Positions 37,453-42,265 of a DNA stretch of 42,265 bases are shown here, in pieces (position 1 is the first letter of the stretch; every line of letters starts with the position of its first letter). The notes under the pieces are model-generated. The model saw only the letters and a program-made list of their open reading frames with translations. It did not search any database and had not been told where the DNA came from. This DNA comes from Siccibacter turicensis LMG 23730 (lineage in GTDB: Bacteria > Pseudomonadota > Gammaproteobacteria > Enterobacterales > Enterobacteriaceae). The translations under genes were made by a program, and so were the position numbers. The stretch covers positions 250,788 to 293,052 of the forward strand of contig NZ_AWFZ01000050.1 of the NCBI RefSeq assembly GCF_000463155.2, in the 5' to 3' direction.

Positions 37453-38796
37453 TTAGTTGGTCAACAGCCCGCTACCCGCCGGGCCGGATCGCACCGTCTG
37501 GCTGGCATTCGGGGAATCCGGCGCGGACTGCAGAGGGTGCGCCAGGAAATAGTTGCGCAGCCCTTTGTAGATAGCCTCGGCAATCTGCTGCTGGTAGTCA
37601 TCGCTTGCCAGCAGTCGCTCTTCGCTGCTGTTACTGATAAACCCGGTTTCGACCAGCAGGGAGGGGATATCCGGCGAACGCAGCACGCCCAGGCTGGCGT
37701 GTTCCGGGCGGCGCTTATGCAGCGAGCCGACGCGCTGCATTTCGCTCAGCACTTTGGTCGCGACATCATACCCGACGCGCTGCGAATGTCCGAACTGCAA
37801 ATCCAGCACCGCCTGGCTGAGATACTTATCGGCCTCGCTGTTCGCCAGCACGTCGCCCGCGCCGCCCAGCAGCTCGGACTGCTTCTCATGCTGTTCAAGC
37901 CAACCCGCCATTTCGCTGTTGGCGCGACGGTTAGAAAGTACCCACACCGAGGCGCCGGTGGCCTGACGGTTAGGAGCGGCATCGGCGTGAATCGACACCA
38001 GCAGATTGGCATTCTGTTTGCGCGCCACGTCGGAGCGGCCCATTACCGAGATGAAGTAGTCTCCGTCGCGGGTCAGCACCCCTTTGAACATCGGGTCGGC
38101 ATTCAGCAACGTGCGCAGCTTGCGGGCGATGGCGATGGTGATGTTTTTCTCACGCGTGCCGCCCTGGCCAATGGCACCGGGATCCTGGCCGCCGTGACCG
38201 GCGTCGATGGCCACCACCACCTGTCCGCTGCCAGCCGGCGCCCGTGCCTGGGCGACGGGCCGCGTGGTGGTATTGCTGCCAATCACGCTGGTGACGCGGT
38301 TGCGGTCTTCGTCAAAGGGGTTTTTCGCCGGCTGCTGCTGGACCGGGCGCGATACCGGCTGTGGCGGCTCGCGTCTGGCAATGACCGGCGCAGGCGGCGG
38401 AGGCGGTGGCGCATCGGCGTTGATGGTAAACACCACCGTATAGTTATCCCCGCGCTTCTGTTTTTCCGCCCGGGTTTTACCGTTCTGGGTGAGATCCACC
38501 ACCAGACGCAGGGACTGGTTATCCTTTGGCGTGCCGGAGCGGATGCTTTTCACCAGGTTGTCGCCGCTGAAGTTGAGCGGCAGCCCCTGAATCACCCCGG
38601 TCTGCTTGATATCAAGCGCCACGCTGCGTTTACCCTGCTGGCTGAACGCGTAGTCGGGCTCGCCGATAAAGCTGAAGGTGATGCGCGCCTGGCGGTCACC
38701 GTTGGACACCTGAATATCCGATAAACTCGCCGCAAAAGCCGGTGCACACAGCAACAGCAGTGCGGCCATCAACCACTCTTTCACGCGAAATTTCAT
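37453..38796 (-). CDS. amiB: AmiB, N-acetylmuramoyl-L-alanine amidase
   Basis: A 447-residue periplasmic zinc enzyme that splits septal peptidoglycan during daughter-cell separation. A signal peptide (1-22, ending AFA) is followed by an AMIN domain ([26 protein letters not shown]), a proline-rich linker (PPPPPPAP) and the Amidase_3 domain, with [15 protein letters not shown] and SIHADAAPN as zinc ligands and VETGFISN with the catalytic glutamate. I chose ATG 38796 because AAGGA stands 7 bases upstream and the signal peptide begins there. It starts 4 bases after the tsaE stop. Confidence 0.96.
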   Translation of the reverse strand: MKFRVKEWLMAALLLLCAPAFAASLSDIQVSNGDRQARITFSFIGEPDYAFSQQGKRSVALDIKQTGVIQGLPLNFSGDNLVKSIRSGTPKDNQSLRLVVDLTQNGKTRAEKQKRGDNYTVVFTINADAPPPPPPAPVIARREPPQPVSRPVQQQPAKNPFDEDRNRVTSVIGSNTTTRPVAQARAPAGSGQVVVAIDAGHGGQDPGAIGQGGTREKNITIAIARKLRTLLNADPMFKGVLTRDGDYFISVMGRSDVARKQNANLLVSIHADAAPNRQATGASVWVLSNRRANSEMAGWLEQHEKQSELLGGAGDVLANSEADKYLSQAVLDLQFGHSQRVGYDVATKVLSEMQRVGSLHKRRPEHASLGVLRSPDIPSLLVETGFISNSSEERLLASDDYQQQIAEAIYKGLRNYFLAHPLQSAPDSPNASQTVRSGPAGSGLLTN

Positions 38797-38800
38797 CCTG

Positions 38801-39271
38801 TCATCCTTGCGGGGTAGCGAGCCGCGCCAGTAATGCCTCACCCGATGCGGAAGCCGCCTGAATGCGCGCCTCTCGCCCCTGTGCCTGATAGTCGATGTAG
38901 ATCCTGAGATCCGGCTCGGGCAGCACGCCCGCGCCCTGCTGCGGCCATTCGATAAGGCAGATGGCATCGTCGGTGAAATAGTCGCGGATGCCCATAAACT
39001 CCAGCTCTTCAGGATCCGCCAGCCGGTAAAGGTCGAAGTGATACACCGTCAGTTTGTCGAGGGTGTAGGGTTCCACCAGGGTATAGGTGGGGCTTTTTAC
39101 GTTGCCCACATGGCCCAGCGCCTGCAAAAAGCCGCGGCTGAAGGTGGTTTTGCCCGCACCCAGATCGCCAAAAAGATAAATTACCGTGGCCCCTTCACAG
39201 GCCTGCGCAACGCGCGTGCCAAGAGTTAAAGTCGCCTGTTCGTCGGATAAGGGGATAACACGATTCATCAT
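38801..39271 (-). CDS. tsaE: TsaE, ATPase for tRNA t6A synthesis
   Basis: A 156-residue protein that helps TsaB and TsaD form N6-threonylcarbamoyl-adenosine at A37 of tRNAs reading ANN codons. The P-loop [13 protein letters not shown] is at about 35-47, followed by [34 protein letters not shown] and the EWPQQG block. The start is the first of two ATG codons; its ribosome site is poor, and with the nnr stop only 7 bases upstream, coupling is likely. Confidence 0.97.
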   Translation of the reverse strand: MMNRVIPLSDEQATLTLGTRVAQACEGATVIYLFGDLGAGKTTFSRGFLQALGHVGNVKSPTYTLVEPYTLDKLTVYHFDLYRLADPEELEFMGIRDYFTDDAICLIEWPQQGAGVLPEPDLRIYIDYQAQGREARIQAASASGEALLARLATPQG

Positions 39272-39278
39272 GGTCAGG

Positions 39279-40787
39279 TCAATTCAGTTCCGGGTTAACA
39301 AAATAGTGCAGCGTCGTAAACAGATCCGTCGCCAGCATTCCTCGGGTGCCGATCCGGCTGGCAACGGCGTCCGCCGCCGCCCCGTGCGCCACACAGGCCG
39401 CGCAGGCCGCGTCGTAGGCCTCCAGCTTCTGTCCCAGCATCGCGCCGGTAATACCGGAGAGCACGTCGCCCATGCCGCCGCTGCCCATACCGGCATTGCC
39501 GGCGTCGATCAGGCCCAGTTGCGTTTCATCGACAACAACCGTTCCCGCGCCTTTCAGCACCACTACACCACCATACTGTTGGGCCAGGCGTCGAGCGGAA
39601 AGTAAGCGGTCGCTTTCAATTTCCGCCACGCTGCAGCGCAGCAGCCGTGCCGCCTCGCCGGGATGGGGCGTAATCACGCGATTGTGACGTTTATCGGGGT
39701 GGATTGCCAGAAGGTTGAGCGCATCGGCGTCCCACAGCATCGGCTTGCGAAAGTTCTCTGCTTTTTGCAGCGCCCGCTTGCCCCACTTCTCCTGGCCGAG
39801 CCCCGGCCCAATCACCAACACATCGGCCCATTCCAGCCCCTGCTCCAGCGTGGCATCGGTCACCTCCTGCACCATCAGCTCCGGGCGGGCCGTCAGCAGC
39901 GGGCCGATATTCTCTGCGCGAGTAAGCACTCGCACCAGGCCTGCACCCGCCCGCAATGCGGCTTCCCCGGCCATACGAATAGCCCCGGCGGTACCGCTGT
40001 CGCCGCCAACGATCAGCAGACGACCGTTGTCGCCTTTATGCGAGGTGGGCCGCCGCGGTTTCAGCCAGCGGGATAAATCCTCGGCCCCGTAACGCATAAT
40101 GGGTGCCTGATGCCCGGCCAGCCAGCTCTCCAGGCCGAGCGCATGGTGATGCAGCACGCCCGTGACGTCCCGCGCCTTGCCAGTCAGCAAGCCGGGCTTC
40201 AGGGCGATAAAGGTAAGCGTGTGTGACGCATTGATGACCGCGCCCGGCGTCGCCCCGGTTTCCGCCAGCAGGCCGGAGGGAATATCCAGTGCCACCACCG
40301 GCGCGGGATGCGCATTGGCCTTTTCAATCAGCGCGCTGACCGCCTCGCGCGGGGCATCGTTGATTCCCGTGCCGAGCAGCCCGTCAATAATCAGATCCAC
40401 CGTCTCCGGCCACAGGGCATCGGCGGCATGAATTTCACCGCCCGCATCGAGCCACGCCTGACGCGCGGTGTCGGCCTCCTCAGGCAGCGGTTTATCGCTC
40501 TCCAGCGCCAGCAGCGTAACGCTGAGCCCCGCGCTCTGCGCCAGGCGTGCCACCACGTAGCCATCGCCGCCGTTATTACCGTGGCCGCACAGCACCAGCC
40601 AGTGCTGCGCTTCGGGATAGCACTCGCGCGCCAGGCGGAAAGCGGCTTCCCCCGCGCGCTGCATCAGTTCATAGAGCGTAATGCCCAGGCTGTCCGCCGC
40701 CTCGCGTTCCGCGGTGCGCAGCCAGGCTGCCGGCCAGACAGAGTGTGGTATACTGGCCGCGTTCGTTTTCATCTTATGGTCCGTCAT
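39279..40787 (-). CDS. nnr: Nnr, bifunctional NAD(P)HX epimerase/dehydratase
   Basis: A 502-residue repair enzyme for hydrated NADH and NADPH. The N-terminal YjeF_N domain (to about 215) epimerises NAD(P)HX, with [17 protein letters not shown] and [11 protein letters not shown]. The C-terminal ribokinase-like domain (from about 225) dehydrates it with ADP, with [39 protein letters not shown] and [16 protein letters not shown] chose ATG 40787 (GAGGGG upstream) to give MTDHKMK as in E. coli; the frame runs 7 codons further. The start codon interlocks with that of queG on the other strand. Confidence 0.96.
   Translation of the reverse strand: MTDHKMKTNAASIPHSVWPAAWLRTAEREAADSLGITLYELMQRAGEAAFRLARECYPEAQHWLVLCGHGNNGGDGYVVARLAQSAGLSVTLLALESDKPLPEEADTARQAWLDAGGEIHAADALWPETVDLIIDGLLGTGINDAPREAVSALIEKANAHPAPVVALDIPSGLLAETGATPGAVINASHTLTFIALKPGLLTGKARDVTGVLHHHALGLESWLAGHQAPIMRYGAEDLSRWLKPRRPTSHKGDNGRLLIVGGDSGTAGAIRMAGEAALRAGAGLVRVLTRAENIGPLLTARPELMVQEVTDATLEQGLEWADVLVIGPGLGQEKWGKRALQKAENFRKPMLWDADALNLLAIHPDKRHNRVITPHPGEAARLLRCSVAEIESDRLLSARRLAQQYGGVVVLKGAGTVVVDETQLGLIDAGNAGMGSGGMGDVLSGITGAMLGQKLEAYDAACAACVAHGAAADAVASRIGTRGMLATDLFTTLHYFVNPELN
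40727..40754 (+). promoter_or_regulatory. Candidate queG promoter inside nnr
   Basis: TATACT at 40749-40754 with CTGCCG at 40727-40732 (16-base spacer, 3 of 6 matches). It lies within the first codons of the divergent nnr gene, since the two genes have no spacer. Confidence 0.4.
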
Positions 40788-41925
40788 GTCACAGCCCCTC
40801 GATCTCAATCAGTTAGCGCAAAATATTAAACAGTGGGGTGCCGAACTGGGTTTTCAGCAGGTAGGTATCACCGATACCGATCTCAGCGCCAGCGAGCCCA
40901 AACTGCAGGCGTGGCTCGACAAACAGTATCACGGTGAAATGGAGTGGATGGCGCGCCACGGTATGATGCGCGCCCGCCCGCACGAACTGCTTCCCGGCAC
41001 GCTACGCGTTATCAGCGTGCGCATGAACTACCTGCCCGCCAACGCGGCTTTCGCCAGCACGCTTAAGAACCCACGCCTCGGCTATGTCAGCCGTTACGCG
41101 CTGGGTCGTGACTACCATAAGCTGCTGCGTAACCGCCTGAAGAAGCTGGGCGAAACCATCCAGCAGCACTGCGCCACGTTGAATTTTAGACCCTTTGTGG
41201 ACTCTGCGCCCATTCTGGAGCGCCCGCTGGCGGAAAAAGCCGGGCTTGGCTGGACGGGTAAGCACTCGCTTATTCTTAGCCGCGACGCCGGGTCGTTCTT
41301 TTTCCTCGGCGAGCTGCTGATCGACCTGCCTCTGCCGATCGATTCCCCGGTCGAAGAGGGCTGCGGCCGCTGCGTGGCCTGCATGACGATCTGCCCCACC
41401 GGCGCTATCGTCGAACCCTACACCGTGGATGCCCGCCGCTGTATCTCCTATCTCACGATTGAGTTAGAAGGGGCAATTCCGGAAGAATTTCGCCCGCTTA
41501 TTGGCAACCGTATCTACGGATGCGACGACTGCCAGCTCATCTGCCCCTGGAATCGCTTTTCGCAGCTGACCGACGAAGCCGATTTTAGCCCGCGTCAGGC
41601 GCTGCATGCGCCGGAGCTGGTCACGCTGTTCGCGTGGAGCGAAGCGCAGTTTTTGAAAGTCACGGAAGGGTCGGCTATTCGCCGCATCGGGCATCTGCGC
41701 TGGCTGCGAAATATTGCGGTCGCGCTGGGCAATGCGCCCTGGGACGAGGCGATACTCGCGGCGTTAGCACAGCGTAAAGGGGAGCACCCGCTTTTGGATG
41801 AACATATTGAGTGGGCGATGGCACAGCAGATCGCTAAGCGAAACGCTAACGCGATTGAGGTACAGCTTCCGCAGAAAAAACGGCTGGTACGGGTGGTGGA
41901 AAAAGGTCTGCCGCGCGACGCCTGA
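40786..41925 (+). CDS. queG: QueG, epoxyqueuosine reductase
   Basis: At 379 residues, equal to E. coli QueG. It performs the last step of queuosine synthesis, reducing epoxyqueuosine in tRNAs with GUN anticodons, using cobalamin and two 4Fe-4S clusters. The cluster motifs are CGRCVACMTICPTGAI (first) and CDDCQLICPWN (second). The N-terminal cobalamin domain includes HGEMEWMARHGMMRARP and YALGRDYHKLLRNRLKKLG. The C-terminal HEAT-like part (IRRIGHLRWLRNIAVALGNA) contacts tRNA. I chose ATG 40786 to match the family. The start shares the palindrome CATG with nnr. Confidence 0.97.
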   Translation: MSQPLDLNQLAQNIKQWGAELGFQQVGITDTDLSASEPKLQAWLDKQYHGEMEWMARHGMMRARPHELLPGTLRVISVRMNYLPANAAFASTLKNPRLGYVSRYALGRDYHKLLRNRLKKLGETIQQHCATLNFRPFVDSAPILERPLAEKAGLGWTGKHSLILSRDAGSFFFLGELLIDLPLPIDSPVEEGCGRCVACMTICPTGAIVEPYTVDARRCISYLTIELEGAIPEEFRPLIGNRIYGCDDCQLICPWNRFSQLTDEADFSPRQALHAPELVTLFAWSEAQFLKVTEGSAIRRIGHLRWLRNIAVALGNAPWDEAILAALAQRKGEHPLLDEHIEWAMAQQIAKRNANAIEVQLPQKKRLVRVVEKGLPRDA

Positions 41926-42194
41926 GCCTGCGTCCGACTGTGAATAAAATTAAAAAGACGTTGTCATTCAAGGTGCAAAAAATCGTCAAGCCGCCAGGAT
42001 AGCATTTCACTCAAAAAATAAGTGCAATAATAACAGTGCGTTATAAAAACTTGCCAAATAATAATTTGCCGACTAGATTCACAGCCGCCGACGCCATCCT
42101 GTGGATAACTCTGTTTAAAACTCTGTGACAATAAAACGCAAACCATCCTCAGCATGGTGTTTCTGCTGTGGATAATTAAGAAAGGAAGAAGATT
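41926..42194. other. datA-like DnaA-box cluster between queG and tRNA-Gly
   Basis: This gap contains three consensus DnaA boxes, all in one orientation: TGTGAATAA (41939-41947), TGTGGATAA (42100-42108) and TGTGGATAA (42167-42175). One weaker site in the other direction is AGATTCACA (42075-42083). The sequence between the first two is AT-rich, with an inverted repeat CAAAT-AATA-ATTTG (42055-42068) and a poor IHF-like match (42044-42056). In E. coli the datA locus, which titrates DnaA and with IHF promotes hydrolysis of DnaA-ATP, lies near 94.7 min beside these genes. The position and boxes make this the likely counterpart. No gene is seen here. Confidence 0.65.

Positions 42195-42265
<71 letters not shown>

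Noticed and set aside
42044-42056. IHF site in the datA-like region
   Set aside because: Two core mismatches to the IHF consensus; kept only as a remark, not called as a site.

Overview
The window is a stretch of chromosome from a member of the Enterobacteriaceae. Nearly every protein matches E. coli/Salmonella families along most of its length, and the gene order follows the E. coli 94-95 min region read backwards (paeA/ytfL to queG and the glyV-type tRNA). The moderately high GC content and the missing E. coli blocks (ula regulon, yjfIJK, yjfM/yjfC) suggest an Enterobacter/Lelliottia/Leclercia-like organism rather than Escherichia. The genus is inferred from memory, not measured.

Layout. 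Positions 1-5850 hold the tail of an upstream transcript, paeA, ytfK, ytfJ, cysQ and cpdB. Positions 5851-12700 are a mosaic: the conserved pairs ytfH/qorB and ytfF are interleaved with genes not found here in E. coli K-12, namely a DUF4142 periplasmic protein, an LprI/DUF1311 protein, an AraC regulator fused operonically to ytfF, and a Tsr/Tar-like chemoreceptor. Positions 12700-18300 are conserved: ytfE, cycA, fklB, ytfB and the rpsF-priB-rpsR-rplI operon. Positions 18300-24450 hold yjfP, bsmA, yjfN, a second chemoreceptor of the Cache type, aidB and a solitary yjfL. From 24465 to 40787 nearly everything is on the minus strand: nnr-tsaE-amiB-mutL-miaA-hfq-hflX-hflK-hflC-yjeT, then purA, then nsrR-rnr, then rlmB. 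queG diverges from nnr. The window ends in a tRNA-Gly(GCC) cut off at its 5' end.

Functional links. nsrR lies in the same window as its classic target ytfE, and ytfE has a perfect 11-1-11 NsrR palindrome in its promoter. Both chemoreceptor genes have convincing sigma-28 (FliA) promoters with exact 11-base spacers, so they should be expressed with the flagellar regulon. The 269-base gap between queG and the glycine tRNA carries three consensus DnaA boxes in one orientation. It occupies the place of the E. coli datA locus and is probably its counterpart.

No phage, IS element, CRISPR array or clear toxin/defence system was found. I do not see a wholly new multi-gene system. The points most worth following up are the datA-like cluster, the two inserted chemoreceptors, the AraC-ytfF operon and a perfect 17-base palindrome at the predicted start of yjfL transcription.
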